The notes under the pieces are model-generated. The model ran no database searches. It had not been told where the DNA came from and saw only the letters and a program-made list of their open reading frames with translations. Below are positions 1 through 7,667 of a DNA stretch of 64,000 nt, piece by piece. A program made the position numbers and the translations under genes. The DNA is from Eggerthella lenta DSM 2243 (GTDB lineage: Bacteria > Actinomycetota > Coriobacteriia > Coriobacteriales > Eggerthellaceae), in contig NC_013204.1 of NCBI RefSeq assembly GCF_000024265.1, positions 1,290,180 through 1,354,179 of the forward strand, given 5' to 3'. The number at the start of each line of letters is the position of its first letter. Positions within the stretch are counted from its first letter, which is position 1.

Positions 1-167
1 TCGTGTTCTCCGATGCGGCTCTGCGCGATATGTGCGCGAAAAGGCCTGCAACCGACGAGGAGTTCCTTGAGGTCAGCGGCGTGGGCGCTACGAAGCTCGC
101 CCGTTACGGCGAAGCCTTCCTGTCCGAGATAGCCGAGTTCGAGCAGGGGCTTGCAAACGGGCGATGA
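1..167 (+). CDS. C-terminal end of a RecQ-like helicase (HRDC domain), partial
   Basis: An open frame enters from the left edge and stops at a TGA at 165-167. The last 54 codons contain EFLEVSGVGATKLARYGEAF, which matches the end of an HRDC domain as found at the C-terminus of RecQ DNA helicases. There it helps bind DNA during recombination and repair. The helicase core lies outside the window, so RecQ is inferred only from the tail. Another HRDC protein, such as an RNase D-like or UvrD-like protein, is possible. Confidence 0.6.
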   Translation, partial: VFSDAALRDMCAKRPATDEEFLEVSGVGATKLARYGEAFLSEIAEFEQGLANGR

Positions 168-332
168 TCCGCCTCGCCGCTTCCGACCCGTGCGAAAATC
201 CGCCCCGCCCTCGCTTGCCCTCTAAGCTCGCTCCTCATCATCTCGTTACGCGAGCGACATGCAACCGCCACGCGTGGCGCGCGGGGGCGCGCTATCATCG
301 CTTCATCAAACAACAAGAAGGAGCGATGGGCC

Positions 333-1040
333 ATGATCAAGGTCATCAAGCACGAGAACATGGGCAGAAGCGACCGAGGATGGCTGCATAGCCTGTTCCA
401 TTTCTCGTTCGCCGAGTACTACAAACCCGATAACATCAAGTTCGGCGCGCTGCGCGTGGTCAACGACGACCGGTTCGACCCGCACGGCGGGTTCGGCATG
501 CATCCCCACGACAACATGGAGATCATCAGCTACGTCGTGGACGGCCAGCTCACGCACCGCGACAACCTGGGCAACGGGAGCCGCCTCGAGCGGGGCGACG
601 TGCAGTACATGAGCGCAGGAAGCGGCATCATGCACAGCGAGTACAACGATACGAACGAACCGCTGCGTTTCCTGCAGATATGGATCTTGCCTGACGAGAA
701 GAACGCGGAGCCGAACTATGGCGACCACCGCTTCGACTGGGAGGACCGCGTGGGGAAGTGGATGCCCGTCGCCTCGGGCGAGGAGGGTTTCGCGCCTATC
801 CGGATCCATCAGGATATGAAGGTGCTCGTAGGCGTCATCGGCTCGGACGAGACGCTGTACTACGACCTCGACCCGGCGCGGCAAGCCTACCTCATCCAGA
901 TCGAGGGCGAAGGCATGGTGAACGGCAACGAGCTGGACGCGGGCGACGCGGCCGAGATCACCGCCACGCGCGAGGTGTCTGTTCGCGCGAAGACGCCGTC
1001 GCACTACATTATGTTCGACATGGCTGCTGACGAGGCGTAA
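333..1040 (+). CDS. Pirin family protein (YhaK-like bicupin)
   Basis: 235 residues, the usual length for short bacterial pirins. The N-terminal cupin carries the metal-site histidines in GMHPHDNMEI (about residues 53-62) and MHSEYN (about 105-110). A second, weaker cupin half follows. Pirins bind Fe or other metals, and some have quercetinase activity or act as redox sensors; the substrate here cannot be told. AAGGAG at 317-322 lies nine bases before the ATG. An out-of-frame ATG at 325 is ignored because the cupin fold starts from 333. It is a single-gene unit that ends at a hairpin shared with the convergent operon. Confidence 0.85.
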   Translation: MIKVIKHENMGRSDRGWLHSLFHFSFAEYYKPDNIKFGALRVVNDDRFDPHGGFGMHPHDNMEIISYVVDGQLTHRDNLGNGSRLERGDVQYMSAGSGIMHSEYNDTNEPLRFLQIWILPDEKNAEPNYGDHRFDWEDRVGKWMPVASGEEGFAPIRIHQDMKVLVGVIGSDETLYYDLDPARQAYLIQIEGEGMVNGNELDAGDAAEITATREVSVRAKTPSHYIMFDMAADEA

Positions 1041-1056
1041 CGACTTTGGCATGCAG

Positions 1057-1083
1057 AAGGCCCGCGGCAACGCCGCGGGCCTT
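1057..1083. terminator. Bidirectional hairpin terminator between convergent genes
   Basis: A 12-bp perfect stem (AAGGCCCGCGGC and its complement) closes a 3-nt loop between the convergent pirin and DUF4097 genes. The flanks have only short T runs, so it is a moderate intrinsic terminator usable from both sides. Confidence 0.65.
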
Positions 1084-1114
1084 CGTTGCGCGTTTGCGCA
1101 GGAGGAAGGGCGAT

Positions 1115-2149
1115 TTAGAGCTTCGGGGCCTCGGGCGCTTCGGGGGCTTCCGGTGCGGTCGGCGCGCCGGAGTCGCTGCGGGCGCCGTTGCCGTTGCTGA
1201 CGCTCGCGCCGCCGCCGGAAAACGTGAGCGTCACGTCCCCGCTCATGGTGCGAGCGCTCACATGCCTCGACGCTGTGGCGCTGCCGGCCGGCGAGTGCAC
1301 GTCTCCGCTGACCGAAGAGGCCTCGATGGCGTATTCGCCGTCCGAACCGGAGAACGAGGCGTTCACGCTGCCGCTCGCGGCATCGAACTTCGCGTCGGTG
1401 GCTGCCACGCCCGCCGCCAGGATGTCGCCGCTACCCATGCGGGCGTCGAGGGTCGCCGTGCTCACGCCTCGAAGCAGCTGTCCGCCGCTCGTCGTGTCCA
1501 GCTTCACGATCTCGGTCGCCTCGACGTCGGAGAATTCGATGTTGCCGCTCATCGTGGTTGCGCTCAGGTATGCGCACTGGACGCGCTGCACCTGCACGTT
1601 GCCGCTGGCGGCGTTCGTCACGATATCGTCCGCGGCGAGGCGGGAGAGCGAGATGTTGCCGCTCGCGGTTTTCGCCGTCACTGAGCCCAACCTGTCCAGA
1701 TCTGCGGCATCCACATTGCCGCCCATGAGGTCGATGTCGAGCGTGCCCGTGTAGCTGCGCGGCACCTTCAGAACGGTAGAGTGGTCCTCGAACGATCCGA
1801 TCATCATGATGCCGATGGCCGGCTCGCGCGAGCCTTCGACGGTGACGGTGCCGCCGTTGTCGCCCACGTCGAAGCTCTTGCGCTCGTTCGTCCAGTACGT
1901 CACCTCGATGGCGTCGCCGTCGGTCGGCTCGATGCGCACGTCCTCGCCCATGTCGCGCAGGACGATGGCGGTGTGGGGGCTTTCCGCCTCGGGGGCGAAC
2001 GTCTTCGTGGAGGACGTCCAATTGCGGGATTCGGTCGAGAGGTTCTCGAAGTTGAACCCGGCCGCCGCGAACGCGCCGAACGATATGGCGCCTCCGCCGA
2101 TGACGAGGATGGTTGCTATGACGAGCAACGTCTTTTTGCCGCTAGACAT
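1115..2149 (-). CDS. DUF4097 family beta-strand-repeat protein, membrane anchored
   Basis: 344 residues. An N-terminal membrane segment (LLVIATILVIGGGAISFGAF) precedes a repetitive beta-helix-like domain with recurring blocks such as TASGNISLS, AASGNVQV and TMSGNIEFS, the hallmark of DUF4097 (putative adhesin) proteins. The ATG at 2149 was chosen because GGAAGGAG lies just upstream; an ATG 11 codons earlier lacks that support. It overlaps the end of the DUF1700 gene by 8 nt and is the last gene of a PadR-DUF1700-DUF4097 operon. That gene set is widespread in Gram-positive bacteria and is linked to envelope stress; the exact function is unknown. The C-terminus ends in Pro/Glu/Ala repeats. Confidence 0.85.
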   Translation of the reverse strand: MSSGKKTLLVIATILVIGGGAISFGAFAAAGFNFENLSTESRNWTSSTKTFAPEAESPHTAIVLRDMGEDVRIEPTDGDAIEVTYWTNERKSFDVGDNGGTVTVEGSREPAIGIMMIGSFEDHSTVLKVPRSYTGTLDIDLMGGNVDAADLDRLGSVTAKTASGNISLSRLAADDIVTNAASGNVQVQRVQCAYLSATTMSGNIEFSDVEATEIVKLDTTSGGQLLRGVSTATLDARMGSGDILAAGVAATDAKFDAASGSVNASFSGSDGEYAIEASSVSGDVHSPAGSATASRHVSARTMSGDVTLTFSGGGASVSNGNGARSDSGAPTAPEAPEAPEAPKL

Positions 2150-2774
2150 GAGCTGCTCCTTCCGGCGCGATCGGGCTGGCATCGTTGCGCTTCAGCTTGA
2201 TGAACAGCCCCTTTACCCAGCGGGCGAACGAATGCGTGAGGTTGACGAGCCCCTTGCTGGCGGCCAGCACGCCGAACCAAGAGAACAATCCCAGGCCTGC
2301 ACCGGCCAGGCCGCAGCCGAAGACCCAGATGCCCGAGAGCGGAAACCCCGTGGCCGCGCACCAGGCCAGGCCGAACACGCCGATGGGCGCGCATAGAAGC
2401 AGCATGGCCACGACGGCCCACAGCGCCACGACGACCGACCAAATGGCCAGGTAGATGGCCAACACCATGCAGGCGAACGCCAGCGCCAGCGTCACCCAGA
2501 TGGGGGAGAGGATGGCAAGCAGCACGATGTTGAGCGTGCGGCTGCCGGTGTTCGCCTTCGCGATGGCCTTGGGAATGGGCGGCGTCTCGGCGACGATCTG
2601 AGCTGCGATGGCGTGCACCGATCCCAGCGCGGCCACGGCTTCCTGCTCGCTCATCCCGTCCTCGATGCGGTCGTCGATCATCTCGGCGTAGAACGCGATC
2701 GATTGTTCCACCTCGTAGGAGGGCAGCTTGCCGAGCGCATGCCTGAGCGCATCCAAAAACTCGGTCTTGTTCAT
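2142..2774 (-). CDS. DUF1700 family membrane protein
   Basis: 210 residues. A soluble N-terminal helical segment (NKTEFLDALRHALGKLP, then EQSIAFYAEMIDDRIEDG) typical of DUF1700 is followed by four to five hydrophobic segments between about residues 75 and 185. The start codon overlaps the stop of the PadR gene by 4 nt (ATGA), indicating translational coupling. Such proteins occur with PadR regulators and DUF4097 partners, and the three are thought to form a membrane-associated sensing or response unit. No catalytic motif is visible. Confidence 0.85.
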   Translation of the reverse strand: MNKTEFLDALRHALGKLPSYEVEQSIAFYAEMIDDRIEDGMSEQEAVAALGSVHAIAAQIVAETPPIPKAIAKANTGSRTLNIVLLAILSPIWVTLALAFACMVLAIYLAIWSVVVALWAVVAMLLLCAPIGVFGLAWCAATGFPLSGIWVFGCGLAGAGLGLFSWFGVLAASKGLVNLTHSFARWVKGLFIKLKRNDASPIAPEGAAHV

Positions 2775-3085
2775 CGGTTGGCACCTCGTTTCACATACTC
2801 GTAGACGTCCAATACGTCGTCCCAATCCTTCAAGAACTCGTCGAGGTACGTGACCCCGGCCGGCGTGATGCGATAGTACTTGCGCAGGCGCCCGTTGTGC
2901 TCGATGGCGTAAACCGTCAGCAGCCCCGCTGATTCCAAGCGTTTGAGCAGGGGGTACAGCGTCGATTCGGTCAAATGCAAACTCGAAGGCACGTCTTTGA
3001 CGATCTGGTACCCGTACGAGTCCTGGCGGTTGATCGATGCGAGCACGCAAACATCGAGGAAACCTCGTTTCAATTGTGCATCCAT
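2771..3085 (-). CDS. PadR family transcriptional regulator
   Basis: 104 residues, the size of small PadR proteins. The winged helix is clear (LKRGFLDVCVLASI, then SYGYQIVKDV and ESTLYPLLKRLESAGLL), followed by the KYYRITPAG wing. It is the first gene of a three-gene operon and presumably represses that operon. A long perfect inverted repeat lies 14 bp upstream of its start codon. The ligand or stress it senses is not known. Confidence 0.92.
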   Translation of the reverse strand: MDAQLKRGFLDVCVLASINRQDSYGYQIVKDVPSSLHLTESTLYPLLKRLESAGLLTVYAIEHNGRLRKYYRITPAGVTYLDEFLKDWDDVLDVYEYVKRGANR

Positions 3086-3099
3086 CGCATACCTCCTTT

Positions 3100-3132
3100 C
3101 GCCTTATACTATATGACACATAGTATAAGGCG
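3100..3132. promoter_or_regulatory. Likely PadR operator, 13-bp perfect inverted repeat
   Basis: CGCCTTATACTAT at 3100-3112 is repeated in inverted form at 3120-3132 around a 7-nt spacer. The arms contain TATACT/TATAGT hexamers that can serve as a -10 element for the PadR operon. A repressor bound here would therefore block transcription of its own operon. PadR proteins usually bind dyads of this kind; binding here is inferred. Confidence 0.7.
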
Positions 3133-3194
3133 TCAACGGGTATTTGGAGATTCCGCGGGAAGGATGGCGGGGAAGGGGCTGCGCGGCTGCGACG

Positions 3195-3309
3195 GCTGCG
3201 ACGGCTGCCGATGAGCTTCCGGGGCTGCGCGGTTGCGACGGTCGCCGAGCTGCGACGGCTGCCGGGGCTGTGCTGCTGCGACGGCTGCCGATGAGCTGCC
3301 GGGGCTGCG
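3195..3309. repeat. Imperfect GC-rich direct repeats
   Basis: A 35-nt unit beginning GCTGCGACGGCTGCCGATGA occurs at 3195-3229 and 3275-3309 with one mismatch. Shorter GCTGCGACGGCTGC variants lie before and between them. The stretch is non-coding, between the PadR promoter and the insertion sequence. It may be a slippage-derived repeat or a decayed element. Confidence 0.6.
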
Positions 3310-3373
3310 GGGACGCTCCGAGATGGGGAAGGGCCTGGTCGCGGAGCCTTCCCGCTCAGCCGAAGCGCGCGAG

Positions 3374-3389
3374 TGTCTCACGTGAAACA
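3374..3389. other. parS-like ParB site (one mismatch)
   Basis: TGTCTCACGTGAAACA differs at one position from TGTTTCACGTGAAACA, the chromosomal parS sequence, four perfect copies of which occur later in the window. It is intergenic. The mismatch in the left half may weaken ParB binding. Confidence 0.6.
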
Positions 3390-3684
3390 TTTGTGCGGTT
3401 CTCCATCGAAGCCGAGGCGCGACGGCATCGGTCGCGAGAACCCGGGCGGGAGACGCCGATCGCGCGCTCGGCGCCGTTACGGTAGCGCGCGGCACGTCGA
3501 CCGGCGCGCATGTTTCCGTGGTTCCATGTGCAGCAAAAACGAGCTTTTGGCACCCCTCGGTGCTCTTCGGCATTTTGCTCGTTGAAACTTTGCAGCAAAA
3601 CCCCAGGTCGCGTTTCATCGAGCCTTGGGAATGCGGCATTCGACCTCGGTTCGGCGGTTTCCGGACGGGTCCGGCGTGCCAAAA

Positions 3685-5398
3685 GGGACCCCGGACGTTT
3701 TTCTGGACTGAATTTCGATGAGGAAAGAGGTCCGTGAATGGCTTACGGCAAAGAATACAAGGAGGAGGTCCTGAGCAGGTTCCACGCGAGCGGCATGTCG
3801 ATGCGCGCGGCGTGCTCGAGCCTCGAGGGGTTCCCGTGCGCGGCGACGCTCTCGGCCTTCGCGCGCGAGGAGGGGGCCGGCCTCCTGCGCCCGCCCGCGC
3901 TCGCGGTGCCGGGCAGGTGCGAGGGCCGCCGGGCATGGGAGCCCTACCCCCTCGGGACGAAGCGGGAGGCGATGCGGCTCCTCGCGGGCGGCATGGAGCC
4001 GCGCTTCGTCGCCGGGCGCCTCGGGATCGCGAGCGCCGCCCCCGTCCGCCTGTGGGCCTCCAGGCTGGGGCGCCTCGACGGGCTCGACGGCCGGTCCCGT
4101 CCCGACGGCGAGCGCGAGCGCGGGGAAGCTGTTACGATGTTCGCGCGAGGGTCGTCCGTCTCCGAGATAGCCGGACGGATCGGCGCGGACAGGAGGACCG
4201 TGCGCCGCTGGCTGGACAAGGCCGGCGTCGAGCGGAAGCGCGCGACGAAGGGGAAGGGCGGCGAGGGCGTGGCGAAGGAAGAAGGCGGCGAGCGGGGCGA
4301 ATGGTCCCGCGCATGGGGCGACCTCCCCGAAGGCGACCCCGTCGAGCGGGCGCGGCTGGCCGAGGTCAGGCTCGCGGAGGCGCTGGCGGTGTTGGACGTC
4401 CTAAAAGCACCAGGCCCGGGCTCTTTGAGCAATTCGGAGAAGCGCCGGGCGGGCGAGAGGGCGAGGGCGATGGCGGCGAGGGCGAGGGTCGATGACGTCC
4501 TGAGGGATTTCCGCATCGCCAGGAGCACGTACTTCTCGCAGGCGGCGATGGCGGCCAGGCCCGACAGGCACGCGGCCCTGCGGGCGCGCGTGCGCGCGGC
4601 CTTCGAGGGCTCGAAGGGCCGCTACGGGTCGCTGAGCGTGTGGGCGGCCCTGCGGCGGGGCGAGGGCGCGCCCGTGCGCGCCCGCGACCTCGCGCCCGGG
4701 GACATGGAGGCCCCCGTCGTCGTCTCCGAGAAGGTCGTGCGCCGGATCATGCGCGAGGAGGGGCTCGTCCCGGTCCAGGTCAAGGAGCGCCGGCGCCACA
4801 GCTCCTACGCGGGCGAGACCGACGAGCGCCCCGCGAACCTGCCGCTTCGAGAGGACGGGACGCACGGCTTCCGCGCCGACGCGCCGGGCAGGCTCGTCGT
4901 GACCGACGTGACCGAGTTCGACCTCGGCGGCCTCAAGGTCTACCTCTCCCCGATCATAGACTGCTTCGACGGCTGCCCGGTGGCGTGGCGGACGTCGACG
5001 CGCCCGGACGACGAGCTGACGGCGGGCTCGCTGGAGGACGCGCTCGGGCGCCTGGAGGAGGGCTGCGCCGTCCACACCGACGGCGGCGGCAACTACCGCT
5101 CCGCCAGATGGAAGGGCGTCTGCGAGGCCAACGGCCTCGTCAGGTCGATGTCGCGCAAGGCCAAGAGCCCCGACAACGCGAGGGCGGAGGGCTTCTTCGG
5201 GACGCTCAAGCAGGAGTTCTTCTACGCGAGGGACTGGAAGGGGACGACGAAGGGGAGCTTCGTGCGGGCCCTCGACGAGTACATCGTGTGGTATCGTGAC
5301 GAGAAGATCGAGAGATCGCTCGGATGGAAGACGATAGCGGCCCATAGGGCGGCGCTCGCCGCAGCCGCGTAGGAGTCCAGAAAAACGTCCGTGCCCCC
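3685..5398 (+). mobile_element. IS3-family insertion sequence, 1714 bp
   Basis: Terminal inverted repeats of about 25 nt begin GGGACCCCGGACG on the left and end CGTCCGTGCCCCC on the right. The inner 18 nt (CGGACGTTTTTCTGGACT) are identical. The element is flanked by AAA at 3682-3684 and 5399-5401, consistent with a 3-bp target duplication. It holds one intact transposase gene. Insertion occurred in the right arm of a pre-existing repeat element, which fixes the boundaries. Confidence 0.85.
3738..5372 (+). CDS. IS3-family transposase, single full-length ORF
   Basis: 544 residues. N-terminal helix-turn-helix segments (YKEEVLSRFHASGMSMRAAC, and a second near EIAGRIGADRRTVRRWLDKA) recognise the element ends. 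An HTH_21-like stretch (ALRARVRAAFEGSKGRYG) follows, then an integrase-type catalytic core with D390 (VTDVTEFD), D448 (HTDGGGNY) and E484 (ARAEGFFGTLKQEF). The spacing is D-57-D-35-E, as in the IS3 family. Classical IS3 elements make this protein from two ORFs by frameshifting; here it is one continuous frame, as often seen in related actinobacterial elements. It appears intact, so the IS may still be mobile. Confidence 0.92.
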   Translation: MAYGKEYKEEVLSRFHASGMSMRAACSSLEGFPCAATLSAFAREEGAGLLRPPALAVPGRCEGRRAWEPYPLGTKREAMRLLAGGMEPRFVAGRLGIASAAPVRLWASRLGRLDGLDGRSRPDGERERGEAVTMFARGSSVSEIAGRIGADRRTVRRWLDKAGVERKRATKGKGGEGVAKEEGGERGEWSRAWGDLPEGDPVERARLAEVRLAEALAVLDVLKAPGPGSLSNSEKRRAGERARAMAARARVDDVLRDFRIARSTYFSQAAMAARPDRHAALRARVRAAFEGSKGRYGSLSVWAALRRGEGAPVRARDLAPGDMEAPVVVSEKVVRRIMREEGLVPVQVKERRRHSSYAGETDERPANLPLREDGTHGFRADAPGRLVVTDVTEFDLGGLKVYLSPIIDCFDGCPVAWRTSTRPDDELTAGSLEDALGRLEEGCAVHTDGGGNYRSARWKGVCEANGLVRSMSRKAKSPDNARAEGFFGTLKQEFFYARDWKGTTKGSFVRALDEYIVWYRDEKIERSLGWKTIAAHRAALAAAA

Positions 5399-5547
5399 AA
5401 ACCTCGTTTTTGCTGCACATCGCCTTGAAGAGACGCGCGAACCCGCCCGACGGCACGAAGCGTCGACCCGGCGCGGCGCGATCCGAGCCGCGTTCCTCAA
5501 GGCGCGCGGGCGTTGAGAAAAATCATGCGGGGCGGGAGCGCGGTGGG

Positions 5548-5576
5548 TTGGCAACGCCGAGGTTTGCTATTATAGA
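5548..5576 (+). promoter_or_regulatory. Candidate sigma-A-type promoter of gatCAB
   Basis: TTGGCA at 5548-5553 and TATAGA at 5571-5576 are separated by 17 bp and lie about 90 bp before the gatC start. The region between the IS and this promoter (5421-5547) holds no recognisable gene. Confidence 0.45.
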
Positions 5577-5665
5577 CGGGTTATGTTCTCACCGGTGCCA
5601 CCTTCGGTTTTCGAGCGATACGCGCGGAGCCGATGCGTGAAAACGAGAGAAGGAAAGCAGGCTCT

Positions 5666-5977
5666 ATGACCCAACACCTCACCGAGCGCGACGTCCGCAG
5701 CATCGCGGAGTACGCGCGCATCGGGCTGGACGCCGACGAAGTCGTGCAGATGACGGTCGATCTCAACGCCATCATCGACAGCCTGAAGCCCATCACCGAA
5801 TACGACCTCGACGGCGTGGAGCCTACGTTCCACCCCATCGGCGGCCTTTCAAACGTCATGCGCGAGGACGAAGAATCCTCCTCCTTCACGCAGGGAGAGG
5901 CGCTGGAGAACGCGCCGAAGCAGCAGGACGGCTGCTTTTTGATCCCCTCGATTCTGGGCGAAGGGGGCGATCGCTGA
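5666..5977 (+). CDS. gatC: Aspartyl/glutamyl-tRNA amidotransferase subunit C
   Basis: 103 residues. Helical GatC signature (LTERDVRSIAEYARIGLDAD) and the C-terminal PTFHPIG region that wraps GatA. GatC stabilises the GatCAB complex, which amidates mischarged Glu-tRNA(Gln) and Asp-tRNA(Asn). The ATG at 5666 is preceded by GGAAAG and is preferred over an in-frame start 11 codons upstream because conserved sequence begins here. The stop overlaps the gatA start by one base (TGATG), indicating coupling. Confidence 0.93.
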   Translation: MTQHLTERDVRSIAEYARIGLDADEVVQMTVDLNAIIDSLKPITEYDLDGVEPTFHPIGGLSNVMREDEESSSFTQGEALENAPKQQDGCFLIPSILGEGGDR

Positions 5978-7665
5978 TGGCTGCAACCGCACCCGTGTTC
6001 GCCGCAATGGGCGTGCGCGAGATCCGCGCGGGCCTCGCCTCCAAGGACTTCTCGGCGCGCGAGATCGCCGAGAGCTCGCTCGCCCGCGTGCGCGCGCTCG
6101 ACGGCGCGACGCATGCGTTCCTCGAAACCACCGAGCAGCTGGCGCTTCAACAAGCGGCTGCGCTCGACGCCGCCGTCGCGGCCGGTACGCTGGACGCGTG
6201 CGGCCCGCTGGCCGGCGTGCCCGTGGCGTTCAAAGACAACATGAACCTGGAGGGCACGCACACCACGTGCTCGTCCGCGATGCTGGCGAACTACGTGTCG
6301 CCCTTCACGGCCACGTGCGTTCAGCGCACCATCGAAGCCGGCGGTATTCCGCTGGGCAAACTCAACATGGACGAGTTCGCGTTCGGCTCTTCCACGGAGA
6401 CGAGCGCGTTCGGCTCCACTAGGAATCCGTGGGATCTCTCGCGCGTGCCCGGCGGCTCGTCGGGCGGCAGCGCCGCTGCCGTGGGCGCGGGGTTGGCCGC
6501 CATCACGCTGGGCAGCGACACGGGCGGCTCCATCCGCCAGCCGGGCAGCTTCTGCGGCGCTGTGGCCGTCAAGCCCACGTACGGCGTGGTCAGCCGCTAC
6601 GGCGTGGTGGCCTTCGGCAGCTCGCTGGACCAGGTGGGCCCGTTCACGCGCTCGGTGGAGGATGCGGCTTTCGCGCTCAACGCCATCGCCGGCCGCGACG
6701 TGCTGGACTGCACGAGCCAGGACTTGGACGTCGACTTCACGGCGAACCTCGCCGAGGGGGTCAAGGGCATGCGCATCGGCGTGGTGCCCGCGTTCATGGA
6801 AGCCCAGGGTCTCACCGACGAGGTGAAGGCCAAGGTGGAGGAGGCCGTGGAGCATCTGCGCGCGCTCGGCGCCGACATCGTGGAGGTGGAGCTGCCCAAC
6901 GCCCAGGCCGCTATGAGCGCCTACTACGTGCTGGGCCCCTGCGAGGCGTTCAGCAACCTCGCACGCTTCGACTCGGTGCGCTACGGCTACTGCGACTTGG
7001 GCCACAAGGACCTCGGCGGCCAGTACGAGGCCAGCCGCGCGAAGGGCTTCGGCCCCGAGGCGCGCCGCCGCATCATGCTGGGCAGCTACCTTCTGTCCGC
7101 AGGTGTGTACGACACCTACTACTACCCGGCGCAGCAGGTGCGCACGCTCATCACGCAGGACTATGCGCGCGCCTACGAGCAGGTGGATTGCATCGTCGCG
7201 CCCGTGTCGCCGCGCACGGCGTTCACGTTCGGCGAAGTGAGCGACCCCACCGACATGTACCTGTCGGACATGTTCACCATCTCCATCAATATCGCCGGCA
7301 ACGGCGGCATGAGCCTGCCGGTGGGCCTCGGCGCCCAGACGCAGCTGCCCGTGGGCGTGCAGCTCATCTCGCCCCAGTTCAAGGACCAGAACATGCTGCG
7401 CGTGGCCGCCGCGCTGGAAACGGTGTACGGCCCCGCCCCCGTGGCCCCGGCCTTCGCCCCTGGCCAACCCTACCCCGAAGGATCGATGGCGGACATCCCC
7501 GACGCCGCCGACGCGACCCCAGGCGTCGACCTGCCGGGATTGCTGACGGAGGAGGGCGGCTTCGGCGTTGCCCACCAAGCGAGTTCCGCAGCGCAGCGAG
7601 GACTGTCTGAGCGACTGGGCAATGCCGAAGCTGCCCCGTTCCAGGTAGAAAAGGCAGGTGAGTAG
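5977..7665 (+). CDS. gatA: Aspartyl/glutamyl-tRNA amidotransferase subunit A
   Basis: 562 residues against about 485 in the family. It is the glutaminase subunit that releases ammonia for the amidation. The amidase signature is intact: Lys in VAFKDNM (about residue 86), PGGSSGGSAAAVGAG, and the nucleophile Ser185 in SDTGGSIRQPG. The extra length is a C-terminal extension after about residue 490. It includes a palindromic insertion (7559-7631) encoding AHQASSAAQRGLSERLG, shared in the same frame with hisH. The extension lies after the catalytic fold, so activity is probably kept. Middle gene of gatCAB. Confidence 0.95.
   Translation: MAATAPVFAAMGVREIRAGLASKDFSAREIAESSLARVRALDGATHAFLETTEQLALQQAAALDAAVAAGTLDACGPLAGVPVAFKDNMNLEGTHTTCSSAMLANYVSPFTATCVQRTIEAGGIPLGKLNMDEFAFGSSTETSAFGSTRNPWDLSRVPGGSSGGSAAAVGAGLAAITLGSDTGGSIRQPGSFCGAVAVKPTYGVVSRYGVVAFGSSLDQVGPFTRSVEDAAFALNAIAGRDVLDCTSQDLDVDFTANLAEGVKGMRIGVVPAFMEAQGLTDEVKAKVEEAVEHLRALGADIVEVELPNAQAAMSAYYVLGPCEAFSNLARFDSVRYGYCDLGHKDLGGQYEASRAKGFGPEARRRIMLGSYLLSAGVYDTYYYPAQQVRTLITQDYARAYEQVDCIVAPVSPRTAFTFGEVSDPTDMYLSDMFTISINIAGNGGMSLPVGLGAQTQLPVGVQLISPQFKDQNMLRVAAALETVYGPAPVAPAFAPGQPYPEGSMADIPDAADATPGVDLPGLLTEEGGFGVAHQASSAAQRGLSERLGNAEAAPFQVEKAGE
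7559..7631. repeat. Protein-coding palindromic element, copy in gatA
   Basis: Arms GCTTCGGCGTTGCCCA (7559-7574) and its complement at 7616-7631 (one mismatch) enclose CCAAGCGAGTTCCGCA and GGACTGTCTGAGCGACTG. The same blocks occur at 18262-18357 inside hisH and are read in the same frame there. The insertion is a multiple of three and does not break the gene. Confidence 0.75.
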
Positions 7666-7667
7666 CC

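Larger units (their letters stand above)
3526..5420. repeat. Long-arm inverted-repeat element A, interrupted by an IS
   Basis: The left arm at 3526-3553 begins ATGTGCAGCAAAAACGAG. Its complement is split: GTGCCAAAA lies at 3676-3684 just before the insertion sequence, and the remainder (CCTCGTTTTTGCTGCACAT) at 5402-5420 just after it. Removing the IS and one AAA duplication restores a 28-nt arm that matches the left arm at 27 of 28 positions. The original element was about 180 bp with about 120 bp between arms. It belongs to the same family as the elements near 12.5 and 29.4 kb. Confidence 0.8.

Noticed and set aside
3195-3309. Repeated GCTGCGACGGCTGC units as a possible CRISPR array
   Set aside because: Spacing is irregular, repeats are very GC-rich and grade into each other, and no cas gene is nearby.
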